DNA of 12,005 bases from an uncultured Caulobacter sp. (GTDB taxonomy: Bacteria; Pseudomonadota; Alphaproteobacteria; Caulobacterales; Caulobacteraceae), in the NCBI GenBank assembly GCA_937991555.1, contig CALKHU010000081.1:1-12005 (forward strand), read 5' to 3'. Both the position numbers and the translations under genes were made by a program. Under the pieces are notes generated by a model, which saw only the letters and a list, made by a program, of their open reading frames with translations, was not told the DNA's origin and searched no databases. Positions 5,540 to 11,234 of this stretch are shown here, piece after piece; the first letter of the stretch is position 1, and each line of letters starts with the position of its first letter.

Positions 5540-5988
5540 CCATCACCGGCGGCTGCCAGTGTGGCGCGGTCCGCTACCGGATCGAGGGCGGGCTCGGTCG
5601 GGCGTCCATCTGCCATTGCCGCATGTGCCAGAAGGCGTTCGGCGGGCCGTTCGGGCCGCTGGTCTCGGCGCGCATCGCCGAGCTGACCTGGACGCGCGGC
5701 GAGCGGAAGCGGTTCGCGAGCTCCAACAAGATCCAGCGGGGATTCTGCGGCGACTGCGGCACGCCGCTGACGTTCGAGTACGCCGGCGACTGGATCGACG
5801 TCTCGATCGGCTCGCTGGACGATCCGTCGGTCGCGGTTCCGACCGTACAGCTGGAGCGCGGCGCCCGTATGCGCTGGACCGACGACATTCCGTCGCTCGA
5901 AGAGATCTTTCCGCCGGACGGCTTCTACGAGAGCATCCGGTCCAACCAGCACCCCGACCACGACACGGAAGAGTGGCCGGCGCGCTGA
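5536..5988 (+). CDS. GFA/CENP-V domain zinc-binding protein
   Basis: A 150-residue protein of the glutathione-dependent formaldehyde-activating enzyme (GFA) superfamily. Most members are uncharacterised, and formaldehyde activity should not be assumed. The zinc-binding cysteine pattern is complete: GGCQCGAVRY (C7, C9), ICHCRMCQKAFGG (C26, C28, C31) and FCGDCGTPL (C71, C74). The C-terminal RMRWTDDIPSLEE segment (about 113-125) is also typical. The start is GTG at 5536, overlapping the mtaB stop (GTGA), with a GGGGAGG site about 10 bases upstream inside mtaB, so expression is probably coupled to mtaB. No functional link between the two is known to me. The end is followed within ten bases by an R1 pair, which fills the gap to the next gene. 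Confidence 0.92.
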   Translation: MTITGGCQCGAVRYRIEGGLGRASICHCRMCQKAFGGPFGPLVSARIAELTWTRGERKRFASSNKIQRGFCGDCGTPLTFEYAGDWIDVSIGSLDDPSVAVPTVQLERGARMRWTDDIPSLEEIFPPDGFYESIRSNQHPDHDTEEWPAR

Positions 5989-5995
5989 GGCGCGG

Positions 5996-6100
5996 TGCGT
6001 GCTTCGACACGCGCCTGCGGCGCTGCTCAGCATGACGTGCTGAGAGGTGCTGGGTCCACGTCATCCTGAGCAGCCGCGGAGCGACGTGTCGAAGGACGCA
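5996..6100. repeat. R1 palindromic repeat, inverted pair 3
   Basis: The plus-oriented copy at 5996-6037 (TGCGTGCTTCGACACGCG...GCTGCTCAGCATGACG) and the minus-oriented copy at 6059-6100 (CGTCATCCTGAGCAGC...TCGAAGGACGCA) are separated by 21 bp. Unlike the other two pairs, this one lies between genes pointing the same way (GFA gene and the six-helix protein gene), so its arrangement does not depend on divergent promoters. Confidence 0.85.
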
Positions 6101-6165
6101 ACCCGGTTCCGCCGCACCGATAACCGCCCTAGAGTGAACCCCGTTCTTCGGGCGGGGCTGCGTCG

Positions 6166-6858
6166 ATGACATCCAACACCAGGCTCTGGGCGATCCTGAC
6201 GGCGCTGGCCGGGCTGGCCACGCTGGCGGTGACGGTCGGGTTCCGCATCCTGCCGGAGGTGGCGGCCGCGCAGGCGGCCGGCTGCGGCGGGCCGCAGGTG
6301 ATCGCATTCGAATTCGCGCGGACGGTCGCCGAGGCCCTGGCCCTGTTCCAGCCCGACCGCTGCCGGGCGGACCTGGTCGCCGCCATGGACGCGGCCAACA
6401 CGCTCGACGTCAGGGCCTACATTCCCGCCTACACGCTGTTCGGCGTGTTCGGCGCCATCTTCGCGGCGCGGGGTGGGCGGCCGCCGCTGGTGCTGCTGGC
6501 GATCCTGGCCTCGATCACGGCCCTCGTCGCCGACTATGTCGAGACCCTCGGACTTCTGGCCATCACCGCCGACCTCGGCGCGGCGACCGACGCCATGGCC
6601 GGGCGCGCCTCGGCCGCGGCCTGGATCAAGTTCGGGGCGCTGGCCGCGCACGGCCTGCTGGTCGCCGGCGCGTCCTTCCTGACCACGCCGAGGCGCTGGA
6701 TCGTCGGCGCGGCGATGATCGCGCCGGCGATCGGCTTCGCGGCCGCGGCGATCGACCCGGACCGGTTCATGGCGGTGCTGTCGCTCGGCTATGTGATCGG
6801 CTGGATGACGCTGCTGGTCGTGGCGATCAAGGAAAGCGTCCGCGGCCCCAGACCCTGA
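6166..6858 (+). CDS. Six-helix membrane protein of unknown function
   Basis: I do not recognise the family. The 230-residue product is hydrophobic, with about six predicted membrane helices near residues 7-27, 86-102, 107-131, 153-172, 178-196 and 203-221. The largest loop (28-85), between helices 1 and 2, contains two cysteines (C40 in AAGCGGPQ and C66 in PDRCRADL) and would be periplasmic if the N-terminus is cytoplasmic, so a disulfide is possible. The ATG at 6166 follows GGGCGGGG at a suitable distance. Codon bias matches its neighbours, and the hydrophobic segments begin right after the start, which supports both the frame and the start. Its stop is only five bases from the stop of the convergent UPF0126 gene. 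No transport or catalytic motif is visible. Confidence 0.75.
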   Translation: MTSNTRLWAILTALAGLATLAVTVGFRILPEVAAAQAAGCGGPQVIAFEFARTVAEALALFQPDRCRADLVAAMDAANTLDVRAYIPAYTLFGVFGAIFAARGGRPPLVLLAILASITALVADYVETLGLLAITADLGAATDAMAGRASAAAWIKFGALAAHGLLVAGASFLTTPRRWIVGAAMIAPAIGFAAAAIDPDRFMAVLSLGYVIGWMTLLVVAIKESVRGPRP

Positions 6859-6863
6859 CAAGG

Positions 6864-7493
6864 CTACGGCGAAGGGGCCCCGCCCTTCCCGAACGCCGGC
6901 AGGCTCCAGCCCCAGCGGAGGGCGGCGCCGCGCAGCGCGAACCCGGCCAGGAAACCGGCCCCGCTGGCGGCCAGCCGGTCGACGCCCAGGCTCGCCAGAA
7001 GCACATAGACGGTCGCGGCCAGCAGGGCCGCGGTGACGTAGATCTCGCGGCGCAGCAACACCGACGGCTCTCCGGCCAGCACGTCGCGGAGCACGCCGCC
7101 GAAGCAGGCGGTCAGCACGCCCATCACCGTGGCCGGGACCGGCTGCACGCCCAGCGACAGCGCCTTGGCCGCGCCGACCACGGCGTAGGCGGCCATGCCG
7201 ACGGCGTCGAGCCACAGCAGCGCGCCCATCCGCCAGCCCTTGCCGCCGATCATCCACACCGCCACCGCCGTGACGACGCAGGCGATGAGGTAGCCGGGAC
7301 TGGCGATCCAGACGACCGGCGCGTCGATCAGCAGGTCGCGCAACGTGCCGCCGCCGACGCCTGTGATGGCGGCGAAGAAGGCGAAGGTGACGATGTCGTC
7401 CCGGCGTCGCGCCGCCGCCAGCGCGCCGGTGGCGGCGAACACCACCACGGCGGCGTAGTCGAACACGACGAAGGCGGTCTCGAGCGCGGTCAT
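6864..7493 (-). CDS. UPF0126/TRIC-type inner-membrane channel family protein
   Basis: A 209-residue polytopic inner-membrane protein made of two copies of the UPF0126 domain, related to the trimeric intracellular cation (TRIC) channels; E. coli YicG and YadS belong to it and some members have been linked to glycine transport. The two signature loops are plain: GVGGGTLRDLL (residues 45-55) in the first repeat and CFGGVLRDVLAGEPSVLLRR (130-149) in the second. About seven membrane helices can be drawn. The ATG at 7493 starts just before the first helix (FDYAAVVVFAATGALAAARR); the open frame continues upstream through the R3 repeat, where the translation is not family-like. A GGGAG ribosome-binding site lies upstream and abuts the R3 hairpin at 7508-7532. 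The substrate of this member is unknown. Confidence 0.9.
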   Translation of the reverse strand: MTALETAFVVFDYAAVVVFAATGALAAARRRDDIVTFAFFAAITGVGGGTLRDLLIDAPVVWIASPGYLIACVVTAVAVWMIGGKGWRMGALLWLDAVGMAAYAVVGAAKALSLGVQPVPATVMGVLTACFGGVLRDVLAGEPSVLLRREIYVTAALLAATVYVLLASLGVDRLAASGAGFLAGFALRGAALRWGWSLPAFGKGGAPSP

Positions 7494-7507
7494 GGCCGCC
7501 CTTATCT

Positions 7508-7658
7508 CCCTTCCTCCTCGATGGAGGAAGGGCCGGGGATGGTGGTGAGGGCGGCGACCGGGTGGATGGCCCAGGTCGGCGCCGAGCCCGTTGAGCCTTT
7601 CCCTTCGGCCCGGCGGATACACCACCACCCCCGCCCCTCCTCCATTGAGGAGGAGGGG
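7508..7658. repeat. R3 palindromic repeat, inverted pair
   Basis: Two hairpin units face each other in the divergent gap between the UPF0126 gene and ftsY. The left hairpin is CCCTTCCTCC (7508-7517) with GGAGGAAGGG (7523-7532), followed by CCGGGGATGGTGGT. The right unit is its mirror: ACCACCACCCCCGC followed by CCCCTCCTCC (7634-7643) with GGAGGAGGGG (7649-7658). Both stems are 10 bp and perfect, although they differ at one position on each arm. The left unit starts 14 bases before the UPF0126 start codon and the right unit ends just before the putative ftsY promoter, so both may influence expression. Confidence 0.8.
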
Positions 7659-7661
7659 AGG

Positions 7662-7690
7662 ATGACGCCAGCGCCCGCGACCGCTAGAAG
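7662..7690 (+). promoter_or_regulatory. Putative sigma-70-type promoter of ftsY
   Basis: ATGACGC (7662-7668) matches the Caulobacter -35 pattern TTGACGS at 6 of 7 positions. After 14 bases, GCTAGAAG (7683-7690) matches the -10 pattern GCTANAWC at 7 of 8. The -10 box ends only six bases before the ftsY ATG at 7697, so the transcript would start at or very near the A of the start codon, that is, leaderless. An AGAAG stretch inside the -10 box could instead serve as a ribosome-binding site for a transcript started further upstream. Confidence 0.45.
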
Positions 7691-7696
7691 CGCCCC

Positions 7697-8629
7697 ATGG
7701 CTGAACAGAAACAAGGCTGGTTCAAGCGGCTGACCGCGGGGCTCTCGCGGTCGTCGAAGGAGATGACCGAGCAGGTCACGGCCGTCTTCACCAGGAAGCC
7801 GCTCGACCAGGAACAGCTCGACCAGCTGGAAGAGATGCTGATCGAGGCCGACCTCGGCCCGCACGCGGCGGCGAAGATCGCCAAGGCGTTCGGCGAGGCG
7901 CGCTTCGGCAAATCCTCCACCGAGGACGAGGTCAAGGAGGCGCTGGCCGCCGCCGTCGCCGGCGAGCTGGTCAGCCGCGAGGGCGTGTTCGATCCGCTGT
8001 CCGGACCGCGGCCGTACGTGGTGCTGTTCGTCGGGGTGAACGGTTCGGGCAAGACCACGACGCTGGGCAAGATCGCCGCTGACCTGAAGGGTAAGGGCGC
8101 CAGGGTCCTGATCGCCGCCGGCGACACCTTCCGCGCCGCCGCCGTCGAGCAGCTCAAGGTCTGGGCCGAGCGGGCCGGGGCCGACTTCATGAGCAAGGGC
8201 ATCGGCGCCGACAGCGCCGCCCTGGCCTTCGAGGCGGTCGAACGCGCCCGGGCCGAGGGCTACGATGTCGTCCTGATCGACACCGCCGGCCGGCTGCAGA
8301 ACAAGCAGGACCTCATGAACGAGCTCCTGAAGGTGATCCGGGTGATCAAGAAGGTCGATCCGGACGCCCCGCACGAGACCCTGCTGGTGCTCGACGCCAC
8401 GGTCGGCCGCAACGCCCTGGCGCAGGAGAAGATCTTCGGCAACCAGGTCGGCGTCTCGGGCATCGTGATGACCAAGCTGGACGGCACCGCCCGCGGCGGG
8501 GTGCTGGTGCCCGTCGCCCAGGCGTCCGACTCGCCGATCAAGCTGATCGGGGTGGGCGAGGGCATCGACGACCTGCAACCCTTCGACGCCCGCGCCTTCT
8601 CGCGCTCGCTGGTCGGACTGGAGGACTGA
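7697..8629 (+). CDS. ftsY: Signal recognition particle receptor FtsY
   Basis: The SRP receptor GTPase, which docks ribosome-SRP complexes at the inner membrane during co-translational insertion of membrane proteins. The 310-residue protein has a short N-terminal segment with a likely amphipathic membrane-targeting helix (GWFKRLTAGLSRS, 7-19), an N domain (about 25-100) and a G domain. The G domain shows the P-loop GVNGSGKTT (113-121), the insertion-box motif DTFRAAA (143-149), DTAGR (195-199) and TKLDG (259-263). GEGIDDLQPFD (287-297) is the usual C-terminal signature. The long acidic A domain of E. coli FtsY is absent, as is common in alphaproteobacteria. The ATG at 7697 fits the family N-terminus. 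ispZ starts two bases after the stop, so the two form an operon. Confidence 0.97.
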   Translation: MAEQKQGWFKRLTAGLSRSSKEMTEQVTAVFTRKPLDQEQLDQLEEMLIEADLGPHAAAKIAKAFGEARFGKSSTEDEVKEALAAAVAGELVSREGVFDPLSGPRPYVVLFVGVNGSGKTTTLGKIAADLKGKGARVLIAAGDTFRAAAVEQLKVWAERAGADFMSKGIGADSAALAFEAVERARAEGYDVVLIDTAGRLQNKQDLMNELLKVIRVIKKVDPDAPHETLLVLDATVGRNALAQEKIFGNQVGVSGIVMTKLDGTARGGVLVPVAQASDSPIKLIGVGEGIDDLQPFDARAFSRSLVGLED

Positions 8630-8631
8630 AC

Positions 8632-9231
8632 ATGGCGGGCTCTGCCAAGACCACCTGGGTGCGGACCGCCGTCGACTACGGCGCGCCGATCGCCTTCGCA
8701 GTCGCCTTCTTCGGCTTCGGCCGGGACATGCTGCTGGCCACCGGCGTGCTCGTCGCCGCGTCGGCGCTGGCGCTGCTGGTCGGCTACCTGGTCGAGCGGC
8801 GGATCGCGCCGCTGCCGCTGATCGCCGGCATCTTCGCGCTGGTGTTCGGCGGGCTGACGCTGATCTTCAACGACCCGACCTTCGTGAAGATGAAGCTGAG
8901 CTTCCAGAACGCCGCCTTCGCCGCAGCCCTGCTGGGCGGCGTGGCGCTACGCAAGAACCCGCTGAAGCTGCTGCTCGGCGACAGCCTGAAGATGGCCGAC
9001 GCCGCCTGGCGCACCCTGACGATCCGCTACGGGCTCTACTTCGTGTTCATCGCCCTGGCCAACGAGGCGGTCTGGCGCACCCAGAGCGACGAGGTCTGGG
9101 TCGGTTTCCGCATCGCCGTCCTGCCGCTGGCGATCGTGTTCTCGCTGGCCCAGGTGCCGTTCATGATGAAGAACCTGCAGACGCCGGACAAAGAGGGCGC
9201 CGTGCCCGAACCGCCGGATCCGGGCGTCTGA
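8632..9231 (+). CDS. ispZ: Inner membrane septation protein IspZ/YciB
   Basis: A 199-residue polytopic inner-membrane protein of the YciB/IspZ family, associated with envelope integrity and cell division in enterobacteria; no enzymatic activity is established. The diagnostic stretch LTLIFNDPTFVKMKLSFQNA (75-94) is present, as is the second family block AWRTLTIRYGLYFVFIALANEAVWR (in parts: 125-149), followed by WVGFR (156-160). About five or six membrane helices are visible. Length is normal, with a short proline-rich tail (185-199). The ATG lies two bases after the ftsY stop, consistent with co-transcription. The ftsY-ispZ adjacency is common in related alphaproteobacteria. Confidence 0.94.
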   Translation: MAGSAKTTWVRTAVDYGAPIAFAVAFFGFGRDMLLATGVLVAASALALLVGYLVERRIAPLPLIAGIFALVFGGLTLIFNDPTFVKMKLSFQNAAFAAALLGGVALRKNPLKLLLGDSLKMADAAWRTLTIRYGLYFVFIALANEAVWRTQSDEVWVGFRIAVLPLAIVFSLAQVPFMMKNLQTPDKEGAVPEPPDPGV

Positions 9232-9310
9232 CCTTCGCCCGGATCGTCCGACGTCAAACCGTCATCTATGGTCGCTAGGGTCCGCACCGCTAAGCTGGAG
9301 GGGACCCGCC

Positions 9311-9877
9311 ATGGCCAAGGACAAGTCCGCGAAACGCACGCCGGCCGTCGAGGCTTCGGTCGGACATCTGCTGCACAGGGCGGCCCAGCGGGCGCTCGAT
9401 TTCTACGCCGAGGAGGCCGGTCCCGGCGCCGTCACCCAGCGCCAGCACGCCGTGCTCGCCGCCGTCGCGGCGCGAGAGGGCGCGGCCCAGGCGGACCTGG
9501 TCGCGGCCACTGGCGTCGACCGCTCGACCCTGGCCGACATGGTCGCCCGCATGATCGACAAGGGCCTGCTGGCCCGGGAGCGGTCCAGCCTCGACGCCCG
9601 CGCCAACGCCGTGCGGCTGACCGACGCCGGCCGCGCCGCCCTCGCCGAGACCGGCCCGAAGGCGGCCGCCGCCGACGCCCGCCTGCTGGCGCTGTTGCCC
9701 AAGGGCCGGCGCGAAGCCTTTCTCGAGGCGCTGGCGGCCGTGGCCACCGGCGTCGCGGCCGTGAAGAAGCCCAAGGCCGGAAAGGCCGAGAAGGCCGAGA
9801 AGCCCGCCAAGGCCGGCAAGAAGAAAAAGAAGAAGACCGCGAAGGCCGAAGCGGTCGAGGCGCCGGCGGCGGAATAG
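9311..9877 (+). CDS. MarR-family transcriptional regulator with a lysine/alanine-rich tail
   Basis: A 188-residue DNA-binding protein. Residues about 15-140 form a MarR-type winged helix: the turn and recognition helices are ADLVAATGVDRSTLADMVARM (in parts: 61-81), and the wing with its DxR motif is RERSSLDARANAVRLT (89-104). No ligand can be inferred. Residues 150-188 are unusual: a disordered tail of KKPKAGKAEKAEKPAKAG type, then six consecutive lysines (170-175) and an alanine/glutamate-rich end, resembling histone H1 tails. The tail could add non-specific DNA affinity. A strong ribosome-binding site (GGAGGGG) precedes the ATG at 9311. It is separated from ispZ by 79 bases in which no clear promoter or operator was found. 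The stop lies three bases before the R4 element. Confidence 0.9.
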   Translation: MAKDKSAKRTPAVEASVGHLLHRAAQRALDFYAEEAGPGAVTQRQHAVLAAVAAREGAAQADLVAATGVDRSTLADMVARMIDKGLLARERSSLDARANAVRLTDAGRAALAETGPKAAAADARLLALLPKGRREAFLEALAAVATGVAAVKKPKAGKAEKAEKPAKAGKKKKKKTAKAEAVEAPAAE

Positions 9878-9880
9878 GCC

Positions 9881-9990
9881 GGGGACTGGATGTAGCGGCC
9901 TGCATCGGCGCGCTCCCTGTCCCCGCGACAGCCTTCGAATGGTGTTGAGGAGGACAGCCACGGGCCGCGCCCGGAGCCGTCCCCGGTCAG
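9881..9990. repeat. R4 three-hairpin element, copy B, between convergent genes
   Basis: The same 110-bp length and orientation as copy A at 1971-2080, with near-identical ends (GGGGACTGGATG at the left; GCCGTCCCCGG and TCAG at the right) and a shared centre (CGACAGCCTTCGAA). The inner loops differ but pairing is kept: AGCG-GCC with GGC-(G)-CGCT in arm 1, and CGGGC-CGC-GCCCG in arm 2. The left end lies three bases after the MarR stop codon, and the right end contains the stop codon (TGA, 9989-9987) of the minus-strand 95-residue gene. The position between convergent stop codons is therefore the same in both copies. Confidence 0.85.
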
Positions 9991-10274
9991 ACCTTGATGT
10001 CCAGCAGCGAACCCGGGCGAAGGATGCGCTGCGGCGGTTCCGAGGGCGGCGTGAAGGTCGTCCGCACGCGCTCGGCGTGCGGCTGGGGCATGGTCTCGGG
10101 ACGGACCGTCGTCGGCTGCACCGCCTGGGCGGGCTGGGGCCGCTGGGGCTGGCCGCTCGCCCGGCCCAGGGCCTGCTCGAAGAAGGCGCCCCTCGCCGAG
10201 GCCCGCGCATTGCCCGCGCCGCCCGAGGCGGGCGGCTGGACGGTCGGCCAGACAGGGGGGCGGACGGCGGTCAC
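9987..10274 (-). CDS. Small proline-rich protein of unknown function
   Basis: A 95-residue product with no recognised family. It is rich in proline, glutamine and arginine (for example PQRPQPAQAVQP), with one short segment that may be helical (GAFFEQALGRAS, 29-40) and a distinctive C-terminus, RILRPGSLLDIKV (83-95). There is no signal peptide or membrane segment. The start is GTG at 10274; an ATG 17 bases upstream is out of frame. Codon use matches neighbouring genes, and its stop lies in the R4 element exactly as for the secreted-protein gene, which supports a real gene. The upstream region carries two GTTAACC motifs and a GANTC site. The ccm genes lie upstream on the same strand, 296 bases away, so it probably has its own promoter. 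Confidence 0.6.
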   Translation of the reverse strand: MTAVRPPVWPTVQPPASGGAGNARASARGAFFEQALGRASGQPQRPQPAQAVQPTTVRPETMPQPHAERVRTTFTPPSEPPQRILRPGSLLDIKV

Positions 10275-10278
10275 GGGC

Positions 10279-10339
10279 GATTCCCAAACATGGTTAACGC
10301 CGCAGAAACTATGTTCGCTCCCGTGAAGCGGGGGTTAAC
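10279..10339 (-). promoter_or_regulatory. GTTAACC motifs and GANTC site upstream of the 95-residue gene
   Basis: On the minus strand, GTTAACC occurs at 10339-10333 and again at 10298-10292, where it extends to GTTAACCAT. A GAATC (GANTC, the CcrM methylation sequence of Caulobacter) lies at 10283-10279, five bases upstream of the GTG start. TTAACCAT-like sequences are known half-sites of the cell-cycle regulator CtrA. The 41-bp distance between the two motifs does not match the classical TTAA-N7-TTAA site. No convincing -10/-35 pair was found nearby. Confidence 0.3.
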
Positions 10340-10350
10340 GGCGCTGCGGC

Positions 10351-10567
10351 TCCTCCCCTTGAGGGGGGGGACCATGCGGAGCATGGTGGAGAGGTGGCGG
10401 TGCTGAGGGCCAGGGGCGCGGCCCACGAGCGACCAGATCAGCCGGCCGCCAAGCAGGCCGGGTCGGCAAGTCATTTGCACAGCGCCCGGAACCCGATCCT
10501 GGACGCTCCTGATTGCATCCCTCTCCACCATGCTCCGCATGGTCCCCCTCTCCCGGTGGGAGAGGAT
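10351..10567. repeat. R2 two-hairpin repeat, inverted pair 2
   Basis: The plus-oriented copy (10351-10394) has CCTCCCC-TTGA-GGGGGGG and ACCATGC-GGA-GCATGGT (10371-10387). The minus-oriented copy (10518-10567) has ACCATGC-TCC-GCATGGT (10527-10543) and CCTCTCCC-GGT-GGGAGAGG (10547-10565). The inner hairpin is ACCATGC here, ACCAGCC or ACCACGC in the first pair, each with perfect self-pairing. The right copy ends three bases before the ccmG stop codon, so it would be transcribed at the 3' end of the ccm operon. No T-run follows on the minus strand. Confidence 0.85.
10395..10517. other. Unexplained sequence between the two R2 copies
   Basis: A 123-bp stretch enclosed by the inverted R2 pair. It contains a small stem (GCAA-GTCAT-TTGC, about 10466-10480) and GGCC-rich dyads, but no convincing gene, promoter or RNA family. 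A minus-strand frame is open through it and both R2 copies, but it has no family resemblance. It is longer than the spacers of the other pairs and may be cargo or simply original intergenic DNA. Confidence 0.35.
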
Positions 10568-10569
10568 CG

Positions 10570-11082
10570 CTATCGCGCTTTCGCCAGCAGAGCCCGCGCG
10601 TCCTCAAGCGTCAGCGGGCCGCTGTGCTTGGCCAGGATCGTTCCGTCGGAGCCGACCAGAAAGGTCTCCGGCACGCCGGTGACGCCGAACTCCAGGCCGG
10701 CGCGGCCATCGCGGTCGACCAGCCGTGCGCGGAAGGGGTCCCCGAGCCGGGTCAGGAAGGCGCGGCTGTTCTCCGGCGCGTCCTTGTAGGCGACGCCGAC
10801 GATCGGGGCGCCCTCGGCCTTCAGCTTCATCAGCACCGGATGCTCGATCTCGCAGGGGGCGCACCAGGAGGCGTAGAAGTTGACCAGCACCGGCCCGGGC
10901 GCGGCCTGCGCCAGCGGCGTCGCCTGGCCGGTGTCCAGCGAGGGCAGGACGACGGCGGGGGCCGGCTTGCCGACCATCGCCTGCGGCTGAACCTGCGGGT
11001 TGCGGTTCAGGCTGTAGCCGACGAACAGCACCGCCAGCAGGGCGAGGGCCGCGAGGGGCAGGAAGGCCAGCAGGCGTTTCAT
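10570..11082 (-). CDS. ccmG: Cytochrome c biogenesis thioredoxin-like protein CcmG/DsbE
   Basis: A membrane-anchored periplasmic thiol-disulfide oxidoreductase that keeps apocytochrome c (or CcmH) reduced for heme attachment. The 170-residue protein has one N-terminal membrane anchor (LLAFLPLAALALLAVLFVGY, 4-23) and a thioredoxin fold with the active site NFYASWCAPCEIEHP (WCAPC at about 73-77). The cis-proline loop GVPETFLVGSDG is at about 136-147, characteristic of CcmG, and GVAYKD (96-101) is also family-like. The ATG at 11082 overlaps the ccmD stop by four bases (ATGA). It is the last gene of the visible ccmC-ccmD-ccmG run; its stop lies three bases from an R2 repeat. Confidence 0.95.
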   Translation of the reverse strand: MKRLLAFLPLAALALLAVLFVGYSLNRNPQVQPQAMVGKPAPAVVLPSLDTGQATPLAQAAPGPVLVNFYASWCAPCEIEHPVLMKLKAEGAPIVGVAYKDAPENSRAFLTRLGDPFRARLVDRDGRAGLEFGVTGVPETFLVGSDGTILAKHSGPLTLEDARALLAKAR

Positions 11083-11234
11083 TCGCCGTCCCGGCGCGAC
11101 AGCCGGTCCAGTTCGCGCTTCCAGCGGCGGGCGCGGGCGAGGGTGTCGACGATCATCCAGGCGAAAGCCGCCGCGGTGACCGCGAAGGCGGGCCAGACGT
11201 AGAGGGCGTACTTGCCGGCGTCGAAGTCGGGCAT
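11079..11234 (-). CDS. ccmD: Heme exporter protein CcmD
   Basis: A 51-residue single-pass membrane protein that stabilises the CcmA-CcmB-CcmC complex and helps release heme-loaded CcmE. It opens MPDFDAGKYALYVWPAFAVT, has one membrane helix (about 9-32), then a basic cytoplasmic tail ARARRWKRELDRL, which is the usual CcmD layout of YxxYVWxAY followed by helix and Arg-rich end. It was found from context as the in-frame ATG at 11234, which overlaps the ccmC stop by one base (TGATG), with its own stop overlapping the ccmG start by four. The open frame extends far upstream antiparallel to ccmC coding sense only as an off-frame shadow, so the short start is the right one. Confidence 0.92.
   Translation of the reverse strand: MPDFDAGKYALYVWPAFAVTAAAFAWMIVDTLARARRWKRELDRLSRRDGE

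Noticed and set aside
7502..8578. Minus-strand open frame of 358 codons opposite ftsY
   Set aside because: Antisense shadow of ftsY; no start signal and no recognisable protein features.
9241..9310. Operator or promoter for the MarR gene
   Set aside because: GCTAGGG and a GACGTC palindrome occur here, but no properly spaced -35/-10 pair or clear inverted repeat of MarR-site size could be shown.
9815..9840. Possible programmed frameshift at the lysine run in the MarR gene (G AAA AAG in frame)
   Set aside because: The tract is only loosely like a slippery heptamer, the reading frame is intact to a normal stop, and no stimulatory structure was evident downstream.
10518..10567. R2 copy as an intrinsic terminator of the ccm operon
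   Set aside because: The stem is strong and well placed, but no T-run follows on the minus strand and the same unit occurs where no operon ends, so it is called a repeat only.
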